A stretch of DNA of 64,000 bases from Cantharellus purpuraceus (Eukaryota > Basidiomycota > Agaricomycetes > Cantharellales > Hydnaceae): contig JALBUN010000012.1 of assembly GCA_025174535.1 (NCBI GenBank), positions 496,001 through 560,000 of the forward strand, read 5' to 3'. This document shows positions 47,832-60,729 of this stretch, piece by piece (position 1 is the stretch's first letter; every line of letters starts with the position of its first letter). The notes beneath the pieces are model-generated. The model was not told the origin of the DNA. It searched no databases and saw only the letters and a program-made list of their open reading frames with translations. A program made the translations under genes and the position numbers.

Positions 47832-49888
47832 TTATACATATTCCACCTTTTCCACCTTTGCTTTCTCCACTCTCTCCTTCGCCGCATCCAATGAACGACG
47901 TGACTCGGTAAGACCACGAAAGCCCACCGCAACGAAAGCCGCAGCAGTGCCCACGAACGCGGCAGCAAAGATGGACGCCTTGCGCAAGTTGAAAGGCGGG
48001 GAAGCCTCAGCGCCAGCCGTTAAAGCATCCTCAGCTGCAAGCAGTTGAAATGATTATGCTCATTGTTTGGTGCAAAGTCATACCTAAAACAAAGATAACG
48101 CCTAGCAGATTTGCACTGACAAATAAGAAAGAATTAGCGACAAATTCACATGAAACGTTGCGCTTACCAAAACCATAACGTTGCAGAACTGGTTTCCGCA
48201 TCTCTGCATATCTCGCAAGCTAGCTCCAAGCTCAAAGGCAGTAATGTTAAAGATAGTATCCCCATGATGGCCATAATAGCAAACAGTCCACCAGCATTAT
48301 TCGGACGCACTGTTGATGTTTAGGTCTTAATTAAATAGTGAATGCAGGAATAGATGAAAACTTTGCCTGCCCAGATCAGGCTTAGCCTACAAATAAATAT
48401 AAGCGCTTTACATCGTCACCATTAATCTTTGCAGACGTACCAACAGAGGAACAGGAGAGATGTCGCGATTTTCACTGAAATGGTGATATGCCGAGTAAAC
48501 ACACGATCAAAAAGTGGTGCCGTGATAATGGCACCAATTAAACCTGCCTTTGAACAGGGTTAGTATGATGATGGGGAATGAAAACGGGTCTCAACAGTCA
48601 CCAGGATGAGCGTTGCTCCCTTGCGATGAGCATCAGTAAGCGACAACATAGTGACTCAGTGGATAAGTATTACACACCAACAGACCAGACACCGATGGTG
48701 AGTACCCATAAGGTCCAAATATCTGAGCCGTCAAAAGCGAAAAAGCATTTGTGCTGCTTCGCTATTCATATCATGAACTCCAATAGCATAACTGAAATGC
48801 TCACGCTGCGACGAAAGCACCAAATCCAAACGTGATGATAGCGAAGTCTAGTCTTGTCCGTAACGAGAATGACTTATCATCTTTTCGTGGCCGATTTATC
48901 AATGAGCGAATAGTTGAAAGCGAGGGTGGCGATGGCTGAGAGCCAGAAAACGCTACAAGAACGTCAATGTCAAATACATCAACCAGTGCTGAAGTCAAGG
49001 CCCACTTGGTGGAGTCGGCGGCTGAGAATATATCATGAAGGCCGCTGGAAACACTGCTGTAGATACAATTGCTAGGATAAGAATCTAAATCGATCCATTA
49101 ATCCGGCTTGGCAAAAGATCAGGAAGTAACATACGGAGAATCGTGTCTTGCCAAGCAGTGAGGGTATAAGTTGCCCTAGCGCCGAACCAACAGGGTTGGC
49201 TAAGGGTGCGGTTTAGGAACAAACTAATCAGTACCGGAAGACACTGACCAACAGAGATGATCATAGTAGCGGTAGTGCGACCATTGAAATCGAACCATGC
49301 TTCCGAAAACTTGGGGCCCACGACTTGAAAAACAGGTTGTGCTGTACCTGAAATCACCTATAGTACAGTCCAGTTAGAAGCCTAACTCACATAGAAGACT
49401 CCACCCACCTGACCCAGGAACAACAAAGCGTAAGCCGCTTGGGGACTCAAGTTGCTCGCTGTGCCAGCAAACCGCACCCAGCCTGCAATGGCGAGTAGTG
49501 CAGCACCCGTAAAGCAACAAGTTCGAAGACCATAACGCTTGCACAGGAATGGCGTTGCTAGAGAGCATGGCAGAAAGGCTAAGCTGACGACATTACCCAG
49601 CCAGTTAACTTTTATGACTGAGATTTGGAAGTCGATGGCAGCTACACACTACTTCAGCGGAAAGACACGAACAGAGGCGAGAAGAATACTTTGGGCAGAA
49701 ATCGAACCAAACCAGGGCCAACTGAGTCCAGCAGCGATATTGAGAACGACAAGACCAAAAACACCGGGAAATCTCCACTTGTGTAACGTGTAATCCGGTG
49801 TTGACGAGCTTGAATCATCGACATGAACCTTGACCGGTTCCTCTTTCTCCAGCTCCAGTGGAGAACTCGGACCCATGGGTTGCGTCAT
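47832..49888 (-). CDS. MFS transporter of the SLC49/FLVCR-like group
   Basis: Twelve-TM-type membrane carrier. The start at 49888 (MTQPMGPSSPLELEKEEPVK) has a short cytosolic N-terminus, then TM1 in RFPGVFGLVVLNIAAGLSWP. The mid-protein WFDFNGRTTATMIISVG and ANPVG...LGQLIPSLL pattern is characteristic of the SLC49 (FLVCR/DIRC2) group, whose members move haem, choline or pyridoxine depending on the protein. The C-terminus is a basic coiled tail (KERVEKAKVEKVEYV). Around ten introns. Substrate cannot be read from sequence. Only 120 bp separate its stop from the next gene on the same strand. Confidence 0.82.
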
Positions 49889-50656
49889 GTTGGTTTGCTC
49901 ACAGGTGGAAGAGCATGTCTCGAGGTGAGAAGTTAGCAAATGCCGGCGCCAGGACAGGACCAGATCATTGCGCGGCAGTCCGGAGAAGCCTGAAATCGAA
50001 CAGCTACCGTTTATGCGTCACGCTGAACTGTTGGTCGGCCTGTCCAGAGTACATACTATGTCGATCGGAGGCGTGACAGCTTGGCGTAGGAGATAGCCTG
50101 AGCTGCCCTAGGCATCAGGGGCATCAATGTCACTCTGAAATGTCTGATGCGTGTATTAGCCCGAGTTTCAGTTCACCTGCAATGTCGTGTGATACACATT
50201 TTCCCACTGGTCTTGAATCTATTACCCACGTATGCGACTGCTTGCAGGGTCTATGGTCTCTTTTTCCGTTCTTTCCTGGCAGTTTATTCTGGTTGAGAGT
50301 CCCTCATTGACGATGCGCCAATGCTTCCCGTTTTGGCGCGTACTGTATGTATAGTCCATTATAGCCAATAGTGATGAGCCAGTCAGATGTTCTGGATACG
50401 TAAGATAGCCATCGTGAGCACAACCCCTCCTTATATAGTGACTTGACTGCTGACTGGTCCTCTGAGAATCGAAGAGATTACTTGTCTGAAAGCCCCCGAC
50501 TCGGAGGAATCTCAATATTGGTTGGGGTCACTGGCATCATATGCGTGCATATTCTCAGCCGCAACTCTGGGGTTTGCTTTGCCTTCTCTCCGCCGTCCTC
50601 AGTCACTAGTCACCTGCGGCGCTCCTTGACCCATCTCTATCATTACAACGCAGATT
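49889..50656. promoter_or_regulatory. Divergent intergenic region between the MFS gene and the hydrolase pair
   Basis: 768 bp. Small overlapping frames at 50222-50682 lack family content. It probably contains two promoters; no recognisable motif beyond AT-rich stretches. Confidence 0.4.
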
Positions 50657-52209
50657 ATGGAGACAAAAACACAGTATTATAGCCACGGGCTATTCCATCT
50701 CGCCGGAGGAACTCTCCCGAACGCAATTACTGCCTTTCGCACTCACGGGGACCCATCTAACCCCTGCATAGTGTTAGAGTAGCATCTATCGTAAAAGGTC
50801 ATTATTATTGACTGTGTAACCTTAACCTGTCAGGTTCCCCACTTGTTATGGTGCCCGGCTGGACGCTCAGTATTATCTTGTTGGTGAAGGCAAAGCTTTA
50901 GATCCAAGCAAGTACTTCATAGTCACGTTTGCCTTGTTTTCGAATGGAGAGGTGTGATTGCATTCAACTCATTTGCATTCGTCCTCCGGCTGACTGTTCT
51001 TAGTCATCATCCCCCTCGAACACTGTGCGTGTCGTATTCCTGGTAGAGTTGTGCAATGGACTAACTATCATCCCTATAGCCTGCACCTCACAATGGGCCT
51101 TACTTTCCTAAAGTCACCTACGAAGATAACATGTAAGAATTCTGTCACGGAATGCAGATACATTGTGATGACGAATACTAAGTCGTGCTCAGCATGCCGT
51201 GCTCACCAAGGAACTTGGTGTGCAGAGGATCTTCTGTGTTGTTGGGTTCTCCATGGGAGGCCAGCAGGTAGATTATTGATTATTTTTTTCAAGTATGGCC
51301 ACATTCTCATAACGGTAGGCATATCATTGGGCTATTATGTACCCAGACCTAGTGGAAAGGTGTTCTATACTCTCACGATTGTCAGCCTTGCGTATCCTTA
51401 TACTCAGCTAGATTCATCTGCATCTGTGGTTCGGCCCGTACCAGTCCTCACAATCAATGGTAGGGAAATTTGGTTCACCTTTGCTGGCACGAGTTAATCC
51501 ATCTTGACAGTTTTATTGAAGGACCAAAAGCGGCACTCTTGGCATCCAGAGACTTCGAATTTGGTCATTATAAATCACCCCCTGTCCAAGGAATCAGGGC
51601 ATTCAGTCGAGTTTACAGTGAGTCGTGATAATAGTTTGCATTTTCATTCAAAGTCACCTCAGTTATCTTCAAGGCGGCTGGGCATACGGTCAAACGGTTT
51701 GCCCTACTGCTGATTACCTATCTATATGACGGTTAAGTGCCTATTTGCTGCAGTGGTTCCGCCAACATGGGTATCTTCAGGACGGAAAATACGCAGACCT
51801 AGAATCATTTGTCAAAGGAGACTGGGAGAACTCCTACCTGGTGTGGGATGCAAATGATATGCTCACGTTGATAAATACCTGGTTCCAAGGCAATATCGCC
51901 ACGATCAAGGATGGAGGTGACTTGGCGAAGGCTCTGAACAGCATCAAAGCTAAGGGTCTCATCATGCCTGCAAAAACAGACCTCTATTTCCCGGTGAGCG
52001 TTGATCTGTTTTAACCTGCACACCAATCCGGCGCTTGTCTAAATTTGAACCCGGTGGAATAGCCCGAGGACAATGAGATTGAAGTCTCACATTTGCCCAA
52101 CGCGAAGCTGGTTGTGATTGACACGGTGTGGGGACATATGGCTGGAGGAGGCGTAAATGATAAGGATACTCAATTCATTCAGGATCAAATTACGGAATTT
52201 TTGAGCTGA
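50657..52209 (+). CDS. Alpha/beta hydrolase of the homoserine O-acetyltransferase fold, copy 1
   Basis: Start METKTQYYSHGLFHLAGGTL at 50657. About nine exons; internal junctions were worked out by parallel with copy 2. Seen: oxyanion-side NPCIVFPTCYGARLDAQYY, nucleophile elbow GFSMGGQQ (Ser, about 51258), acid loop KTDLYFP (Asp, about 51978) and the catalytic His in DTVWGHMAGGG (about 52130), ending QDQITEFLS. The layout is that of the MetX superfamily. Many fungal members of this fold are not methionine enzymes, so the substrate is open. No frame lesion was found. The gene is followed after 448 bp by a paralogue. Confidence 0.8.
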
Positions 52210-52657
52210 TCTGCTATATCTCTGATATCGCCGTTTCATCTATCGTGTCATCTATCGTGTCTAGGCATTGCTTGTATGGTGTACCATAATGACTGAGTGT
52301 ATCCAGTGCCTCACCTCGGCGGTCACGCGAAGCCTGCAGCTCTGTTCATTAATCACATATGGAGAGCTTCACTGGCGTCATCTGATATCCATAGCATATT
52401 AATATTAATATTATGGTAGTCAGAGGTTTGGTCTCAACCCTGGCAGCATGCACGTCACATGCACATGCACATGCAAGGATCCGATAAGCCTAAGGTCATC
52501 TGCACCTTTCCCATTAAATGCCGATGCTGGCCCTACGTGTGCCGACGTCGTATTTCCCAACTTCAAGTTGGACCTTCAAAGCGGTCTTCAAGATAATAGT
52601 ATATTACCAGCCCAAGAGGTCCAAGCTTGTACCAGGTTCGGTGGTTAGTAGCTTTAC
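52210..52657. other. Spacer between the paired hydrolases
   Basis: 448 bp. Contains ATTAATATTAATATTA at about 52400 and an ACATGCACATGCAC dinucleotide-like run at about 52455. No gene. Confidence 0.45.
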
Positions 52658-54213
52658 ATGTCACCTATACCACAGACACAGTTTTATCATCACGGACCTC
52701 TCCATGTGTCTGGTGGGACACTCCCTGATGCTGTCACTGCATATCGTACTCATGGAGACCCCTCAAATCCTTGCATCGTGTTAGTTCTCGAAACTCTGCA
52801 GAAGCTTCGTGGATTTGATCGCGCGTCTGGACAGTTTTCCTACATGCTATGGTGCTAGGCTCGACAGCCAGTATTACCTCGTTGGCGAAGATAAGGTTCT
52901 AGAGCCCCGGAAATACTTCATAGTGACGTTCGCACTTTTTTCGAATGGCGAGGTATGCTCTCGTGAACATCGGTAACAGCATAACATGACGACTAACCGC
53001 ATATAGTCTTCATCGCCATCTAATACCGTATAGACACTCATATCAAGCCCTTTGCTGACGACACTAACATCTCTCTCATGCAGCCCGCACCTTATAATGG
53101 ACCTTACTTTCCAAGAGTCACGCACGCGGATAACGTGTGAGTTTGCCCCTTCAGAGACATTGTTGAGATTAATATCACTAGTCGTGCGCAACACACCGTA
53201 CTCACAAAGAAACTTGGTGTCAAGAAGGTGTATTGTGTTCTCGGCCATTCAATGGGCGGTCAACAGGTGACGTGAACATCGTAAAAAGTAAACGTACAAC
53301 ACATCTAATTGAGTGCAATAGTCATACCATTGGGCAATTATGTATCCAGATCTCGTGGAGAGGTAGATCGTTGTCTAAAAGGCAATCTTTTTTCGTTCGT
53401 AATTCACCATCTTCTCCGTTACTCAGATTCATCTGCATATGTGGTTCCGCTCGAACCAGCCCTCATAATAAATGGTGAGTAAACAACTTGCCAACTTCTT
53501 CAGTGGAAAGTTTCAATAATGAATTATTCTCACAGTTTTCTTGAAGGGCCGAAAGCGGCCCTCGTGGCATCCAGAGACTTCGAATTCGGCCATTATAAGA
53601 CACTCCCTCAACAGGGTATTCGCGCGTTCGGCCGGGTGTATAGTAAGTATCAATATCCGTCCCATGTGAATTGTTGGTTCATTTGGATGACAAGGTGCAT
53701 GGGCGTATGGACAAACAGTGCGTGAAACTTCGTGCCCCAAGGCATATCTGTTGCTTACCCATATATCTACAAGTGGTTCCGTCAGCATGGATACCTGTTC
53801 GATGGCAAATATGCAGACTTGGAATCATTCATCAGAGGTCGCTGGGAGGCAGGCTTCCTCACATGGGATGCCAACGACATGCTCACGCTGTTTGATACCT
53901 GGACCACGGCTGATATCTCACTAGTTCGGGATGATGGTGATTTGGAGAAAGCCTTGAAGAGCATCAAAGTCAAGGGTCTCGTCATGCCTTCGAAAACGGA
54001 CCTCTATTTTCCAGTAAGCACAGCGATCTTTCACTCTGTCCTTTAATCAACACCTATCTCTTAAAGCCCGAGGATAGCGAAATAGAAGTCTCGCTTCTTC
54101 CAAACGCCAAGTTGGTGATTATCGACACCGCCTGGGGTCACGTTGCTGGAGGGGGAGCATGTGAGAAAGATGCTCAGTTTCTGCAAGAGCAAATCAAAGA
54201 TTTCCTAGATTGA
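52658..54213 (+). CDS. Alpha/beta hydrolase of the homoserine O-acetyltransferase fold, copy 2
   Basis: Start MSPIPQTQFYHHGPLHVSGG at 52658. Same exon order as copy 1. Seen: CIVFPTCYGARLDSQYYLVG, nucleophile elbow GHSMGGQQ (about 53248), SAWAYGQT, WFRQHGYLFDGKYADLESF, acid loop KTDLYFP (about 54000), and DTAWGHVAGGG His (about 54140), ending QIKDFLD. One intron (about 53722-53774) must be spliced to connect AYGQT to WFRQH. The elbow has His where copy 1 has Phe (GHSMGG against GFSMGG). Intact; tandem paralogue of the preceding gene, likely with shared ancestry but independent promoters. Confidence 0.8.
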
Positions 54214-54552
54214 ATTATGTGAATATGTCCTGCGAGGTTGTATATAACAGTGCCATGTATATCACGACGCCGAATGGTGGAAATGAGCAAAAGCTAGACA
54301 TGATAAATATACTGAAGGCTCCGCGTGACGATATTATATTATGTGGAAAGTGCGTGTGAGGAATGGAAGATTTTTTGTTTGGCATTCTAGGTCGCAGAAA
54401 TCGCGATTTGTAGAGTGAAAAGAGTAATGTAAAACTCGGAGGTCCATTGCTGGTATTATCTTATGGGCGTGTCAGACGTTCGGAGTTTGAGGATGCTGAC
54501 GCGTGTGAGGACGCGTCAGTCTCGTCTTCGTCTCTTCAACTAAACATTCTTC
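54214..54552. other. Intergenic region upstream of PRE9
   Basis: 339 bp containing the hydrolase 3' UTR and PRE9 promoter; a TGCTGACGCGTGTGAGGACGC stretch with two GACGCGT-like motifs lies 50 bp upstream of the ATG. Nothing else recognised. Confidence 0.4.
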
Positions 54553-55715
54553 ATGGTAAGCCTTTGCGATTTTGCGTCGCAAACACCAAAAGGTTGAACA
54601 TGCTCTGCATCAGGCTCGACGTTATGATAGTGGGTCTTTTAAACAATATATGGCTGAGCGAAGATTCTGATGAGCTTGGGCAATTAGGTCGCACAACCAT
54701 TTTCTCGCCAGAAGGTGTGTATTGTTAAAGTATCATAGACCCCATCTCATCCCTTGAATGCAGGTCGGCTGTACCAAAGTAAGCGTATGCGATACATAGG
54801 AGGTTTGCGTGCTAACATGAATTACAGTCGAGTATGCCATGGAGGCCATTTCACACGCGGGTACCGTACTAGGCGTGCTTGCTAAAGACGGCGTCGTTCT
54901 CGCTGCGGAGAAGAAAGTAACGGGGAAATTATTAGATCTCTCAGGTGCAAAGGAGGGTGGGTATGGAGGGAGTGGCGAGAAGATCTTCTTATTGAATTCG
55001 TGCGTCATCTGCGCAATACCATAAGTATTCTAACGCATTTTGAAATTGTAGAAATGTGATCGGTGGTGTGGCTGGAATTACGGCGGACGCTAATTCGCTT
55101 GTTAACTATGCCCGGACGGCGGCGCAGCAACATCTGTTTTCGTACGACGAGGACATACCGGTCGAACAGCTTGCGCAAAGATTATGCGATTTGAAACAAG
55201 GCTATACACAGTACGGAGGTACGCGTGTGAGTCACTTCTTGTTATTGAGCACTGACTTGGCTGGCTTTCAGGTCTGCGACCGTTCGGCGTCTCGCTATTA
55301 TATGCAGGTTACGACGTGCATTATCAATTCCAATTATACCACTCTGATCCATCGGGAAACTATTCTGGATGGAAGGCAACGTGTATCGGTGCTAACAATG
55401 GCACAGCACAAAGTCTTTTAAAACAGGAATACAAGGACGACATCTCTGTGGAAGAAGCCATAGGCTTAGCGGTGCGCGTAATGGGTAAGACTATGGACAG
55501 CACGACCTTGGGGAGTGAAAAACGTGAGTTACACGCGATGTTCGCGATGCCGTTCTGATCACATGTTGTGAGCAGTTGAATTTGCGGTTCTGACGTTGGA
55601 CAAGAGCACTAAGCAACCGCATGCAAAGATCTACAAGCCGGCAGAGGTAGATGCATTGTTGGCCGAGCATGGATTGGGTAAAAAGGAAGAAGATGCAGAG
55701 ATGAAAGTAGTTTAG
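54553..55715 (+). CDS. PRE9: 20S proteasome alpha-3 subunit (PRE9/PSMA4)
   Basis: Outer-ring subunit of the 20S core, non-catalytic, gating substrate entry. The first exon holds only the ATG (54553-54555); after a 58-nt intron comes a 16-nt exon, then 27 nt, giving [20 protein letters not shown], the proteasome alpha signature. Following: [53 protein letters not shown], the RPFGVSLL segment, [13 protein letters not shown] and the tail [12 protein letters not shown]. About eight exons, near 260 residues, as expected. Alternative starts at later ATGs would lose the conserved N-terminus. Intact. Confidence 0.95.
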
Positions 55716-55992
55716 CAATGTATATGTAATGGAAAGAAGGAAATGCCGATTTGTATTGGCGGCAGTGAAACACGCGACAGAGGCGAGGAGACTGAATAGG
55801 AGTTCCGTGAAACGCTTTTAAACGTGTAGTTGTGGAAGCCGCCACGAGTGATAGGCGTGATTGTGACCATCCCGAAGGGATTGCAAACGTAAATTGTGGT
55901 AAACTTGCTGGCTAGCGAGACTAAGCGTCTATCGCTTGACCCTAGAGCACATAAAACGCGGCATCCTTGCTTGCAGTCGCCATCCCCCTCTT

Positions 55993-58900
55993 ATGGCGAT
56001 TTCGCCCCTACTAACGGCTTTGTTGGTCCTCCGCATCGCCGGGCCTGGCGTCCTCGTCCTCCTCGCTTCATCCTTATCTTTCTTACGACCTTCGTCATAC
56101 GACCATGATCACGACAACTCCCCCATTGTTTCCGTCATCATCTCCCAGAAAACTCCTCGTCGAGCACTTATCCTTTCACTCCTCTCCCTGATTGCCTCCG
56201 CTTTCTTCCTTGACGGTGCGTTGGTGGTAGCACACGCAGTCCTCACAGGAACATGGGACGGGTCGTCACAGCAATGGCGCCTCATCGAGGTGGCAGATGT
56301 TCTCGGCCTGATAGCCTTTGCCGGCTTGGCCACCCTGGGCACTTGGAAAGATGTCAACGGTGTCGAGATCTGGACTCGCTATCGTATCAAGTCATTTGCT
56401 GTACTGGCTTGGGGCGTTGATCTTGTCCAGCTTGTGCTTCTAGCTCTTTCGGTGAGCTTTGTTAACGAGCGGCCACCGGTGGGCTCCCTCCTCGGTCACA
56501 TCAACGTCTCCAGCTCTCTCCACTTCGTGTTGGTCATCCTTCGTGTCCTTTTTCTCACAATACTTGTTCCAACACTCTACTTCCCACGTATCTCTTATGT
56601 TCCTGCAGTTCGCAACGTTGCCAGCGAGGATACAGATGCCTCCACTAACCTTCTTGTGTCCTCATCCCTTGCTGTCTCCACCAGTCAATATGGTACATTT
56701 GCATCTAGTCCCCAGACGCCTTTCAATATTACGCGCACCCACACTCCTTCTCCGTTGGATAACGCGCCCTCGTCGGCCAACCCGCAGGTCAATCCCCCAC
56801 CTGCAGCAGCCCCTGGGCCCTTGAAACCGAACCCGCGTAAGCAAGTTAGCGAGGACCCCAGTTGGAGTGAACTGGGCCAACGTCTTCGAAAGCTTGCTCC
56901 CTATTTGTGGCCTAAAAAGGACAGGGGTCTACAAATCCTTGCTGTGAGTGCGAAGGTTTTTCGATTGTGCATGGAAATTAAGTTGCCACTCTGTCTAGGT
57001 CATTTGCATCATACTCCTCGTTATAGGTCGGATTGTCAACGTCCTTATCCCTTTGACCCTCGGAAACCTCGTTAGTGTGTTAGAACCACGTGCTAGATCT
57101 ACGCCGGGCGCATCCTCCACATCGCCTTGGCCGAGCATTTTCCTATACGTTGGGCTACGTTTCTTGCAAAGCCCCGGAGGCTTGCCAGCACTAAGAGATG
57201 TCAGTGAACAATCAGCGCAAGCTTTGATGTGACACTGATAGTACTGTACTATTCTGCTACGCCTTCCAAAGACCTTGTGGGCCCCCGTCATGCAGTATTC
57301 TGACCGAGGTATGTCGTATGTCGAGCTTCTCTTACTGGAATATACCTGATGCCTATGAGCAGAGATGTCCCAGCTCTCGTTCGATCATCTTCTCAACCTC
57401 TCACTAGCGTTTCATACTCGTCGAAAGACTGGGGAGGTTTTACGCATTCTCGACCGTGGAGCAGCGATCAACCACATCTTGGAAGTCCGTTGGTTCTCTG
57501 TTCTCGTCTATATTTTGCCTGACTTCCAATAATGCAGCTGCTTCTCTTCAACATTGGTCCTACTTTCTTCGATATTGTGATTGCACTCATCTTCTTCCTC
57601 TACCTCTTCGGATGGCCACTTGCTGTTGTCATTCTCGCTGTTATGGTTGCTTACGGTCAGTCTCCGTCTGACTGTTTACGCTGATACTAGGCTGATGCTG
57701 ATCTGGTACATTTAGTGGCTGCCAGCGTATGATTCCCATTCTTCTACACAATTTGTCACATTCACAGGAAGATTTTAGGTCATATTAACAAAATGGCGCA
57801 CCAGGATCCGTAGACGCATGAACGATCGTGATGTGGTACGTATGATAATGCGACCATGCTTCGTATTTGTAAATCCCCCATGCACGGCAGATCACTCGCG
57901 GCATTCACACTGACTGCCTGCTCAACTACGAGACCGTCAAGTACTTTTGTGGAGAGCAACACGAAGCGCGTCGATACCAGGAAGCCATCCGTGAATACCA
58001 AGCGCTTGAATATCGCGTCATGGGTGTGTATATATTTCTAATCTGCTTAATGCATGAGATTCATGTCGTTATTTAGTGTCTCTCAATCTCTTAAATCTCG
58101 TTCAGAACTTCATATTCGTTGGTTTTTCTCTTTTCAATTCCTGTTGAGTAGTTTATGCGTGTGATGTCCAGTCGCTCGGTATTCTTGTCGGCAGCTTGAT
58201 CGTAGCCATGAAGATCACCAACGGTTCTCTGAATACCAAAGGCGAACCAATGAAAGGCAGCGACTTCGTTGTTTTTATCACGTATCTTGCACAGGTAATA
58301 CTTATTTCTTGTCGTGGCTACTATTTCTTGCTGATCTGCCATGGTTTTAAAGCTTTACGGACCCCTTAACAGCTTGGGATACATTTACCGATCCATTAAT
58401 TCAAACCTTGTAGACACAGAACGTTTGATGAAGCTTCTAGATGAGTCACCAGAGGTTACCGACAACCCGGATGCGTCTACTCTTCAGGTTGAATCCGGCG
58501 AGATCGAATTCGGTGTGTCTTTTCTGTGACATAGTGTCTTTCGACGTGGTAAACTGATTGCGTTACACAGAGAATGTCAACTTCTCATACGATGGTCGCT
58601 CACGAGCATTGAATGGCGTCTCATTCAAAGTCCCAAAAAACTCATCGGTCGCTCTCGTCGGGGAGAGCGGAAGCGGAAAGAGCACAGTACTGAGGCTCCT
58701 ATATCGATTCTATGACCTCAAGGACGGTGAAGGTCGCATTTTGATCGATGGTCAAGACATCCGGGATGTAACACAACAGTCGTTGCGCAAGGCAATTGGC
58801 GTTGTGCCACAGGATAGTGTCTTGTTCAACTCAAGTATTGGATACAACATTGGGTATGTGATTCCCTCTTTGCATGAAAGTTTGTCATTATCAGCTTCTT

Positions 58901-60312
58901 TTACTTCGAACTGAAGATACGGCAAGTTTGGAGCAACGCCTGCAGAAATTGAGTTAGCGGCACAGGCCGCACAAATGCACGATAGGATCATGTCGTTCCC
59001 GGATGGGTATGATACCAAGGTTGGTGAGCGTGGTGTCCGGCTCAGTGGCGGCGAGAAGCAACGTGTAGCAATCGCGCGCACCTTGCTGAAGAACCCACCG
59101 ATTTTGTTATTGGACGAAGCGACGAGCGCTTTGGACACATCAACCGAAAAAGACATTCAGAAGGCTTTGCAGAATTTGGTCAGTAACCTTAAGTGTCTTG
59201 CTAGGCTCATCCCTATTGATCGATCGTACAGGTCAAAGGACGCTCTTCATTGTCAATTGCTCACCGTCTCTCGGTCTGTCATATCTGATATCTACTTATC
59301 GTCCTCCTACTAATACTTCATTCGTTGCAGACGATTGCGAATGCCGATATGTATGTCTGCCGCTTACGTGACATATGTATACTTACTTCCATGTCATTTT
59401 AGCATCCTAGTTCTCAAAGAAGGCCAAATTGTCGAATCTGGCAGCTTCCGGGAATTGTTGGCACAAAATGGTATATTTGCGACGATGTGGGCCGATCAAG
59501 TTTCTGCAGATGATGAGCTGGTCGATCGCTCCAGTTATCAGAAGGACGCCAATTCTGGTTACATTGTGGATCAAGAGAGCAAACTGGAAGAGACAGAGCC
59601 TCAACCAACTCAAGCGCAACCATCGGTATCAGATGTTGCCTCTCCAGAGCCGCAAAATCCTTTTGCAGATCCCGTTGTCCTCGAATTCGTCGATGAACAT
59701 ATCACTACAGAGTCACCCCAGCCTCACCAGATCAATCTGTCGAATGAGCCTCTGATCGACCATAAGGAACCTGAGCCTGTGGAAACGGAGACAGCACAAC
59801 CGGAAGGTGAAGCTATCAAGCTCTACCCTGAAGCCGAGGCTCCCAGCGTCTCTCGAGATACTGCCCCGGTTGCGGTGTTCCCGCCACCTGAGCCACGCGC
59901 AGACCCGGCGGTCGCACCTTCTCTTTCTTCCCCTATCGAATTCCCGTCACCTCAGCCAGAGATGGCGACTTCCCCTGGCGTGACTTTCGGTGCTGGCGTG
60001 GACACGCCCCCGCGGTCCGGAACGCCAGACCTAGAAGGAAGGGCCAAGCGCATCCGGAAGACTTCGCAGAATATTCAGAAGTTTGCTCGAACCCTTTCAT
60101 TTGCGGCTCGCCGGCAGAGCAGTGGCACGGGGTCAAGTGTTACGAAGGTGGAAGCTGGATCCCCGCGAACATCTCGCGAAGACAGCAGTGCTACGCGTGG
60201 AGATGGCAGCGTTGGAGGTGATAGTACCGAAGCTAGTGTAGCTGGAGAAGATAAGAAGGAGCCAAAGGGCAAGGGTAAGAAATCAAAAAGGGGGAGAAGT
60301 GGAACTAAGTGA
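55993..60312 (+). CDS. HMT1: HMT1-type half ABC transporter (ABCB6/heavy-metal tolerance family)
   Basis: Vacuolar or mitochondrial-type half transporter; S. pombe Hmt1 confers cadmium tolerance, likely moving phytochelatin or glutathione conjugates. Start [20 protein letters not shown] at 55993 (first in-frame ATG; an upstream exon is possible). An N-terminal TMD0 of several helices spans about residues 1-220, then a linker, the six-helix ABC domain ([47 protein letters not shown]) and the nucleotide-binding domain with Walker [10 protein letters not shown] (58661), [16 protein letters not shown] (about 59040), Walker [13 protein letters not shown] and SIAHRLST. An unusual ~280-residue Pro/Glu/Ser-rich tail follows. 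About fifteen introns. Intact. Confidence 0.9.
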
Positions 60313-60729
60313 GCTCAATTTCTTTCTCTCCCGTATGCGTTGCACCTTTTCTTTTCCCTCACGACTGAATCACGCCTGCATTATTTTACTTGTTTACCGT
60401 TGGTTACAGTTTTTTTTCTATGAATGATTAGACGAGTTTATCCTTGGCATACTCAAGTACACGAATTAGGGTACACATGTGATTGGTCCAAGATTGATAC
60501 CGGTCGAGACTAGTGGTCCGTGCAGTGCCTGGGTGCGGAGTTTCGGTGTTTGAAAGTGCGGACGTACATAAGTGAAACCCCTGGAAGCCCCTTTACCATC
60601 CCTCTCTCGTCCTCCCATCATCGTTCCCATCTAGTCCCGGGGGTTTCGTCTCGTTTTCGTTTTTCGGAATCCGGCTTCGCTTATTTGGGTACGAGTATCT
60701 TCACACACAGAAACAACACAGTCTCCGTT
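60313..60729. promoter_or_regulatory. Intergenic region between HMT1 and the glycine-rich RRM gene
   Basis: 417 bp; includes the HMT1 3' UTR and, from about 60580, a CT-rich promoter-like stretch (CCCTCTCTCGTCCTCCCATC) typical of fungal housekeeping genes. Confidence 0.45.
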
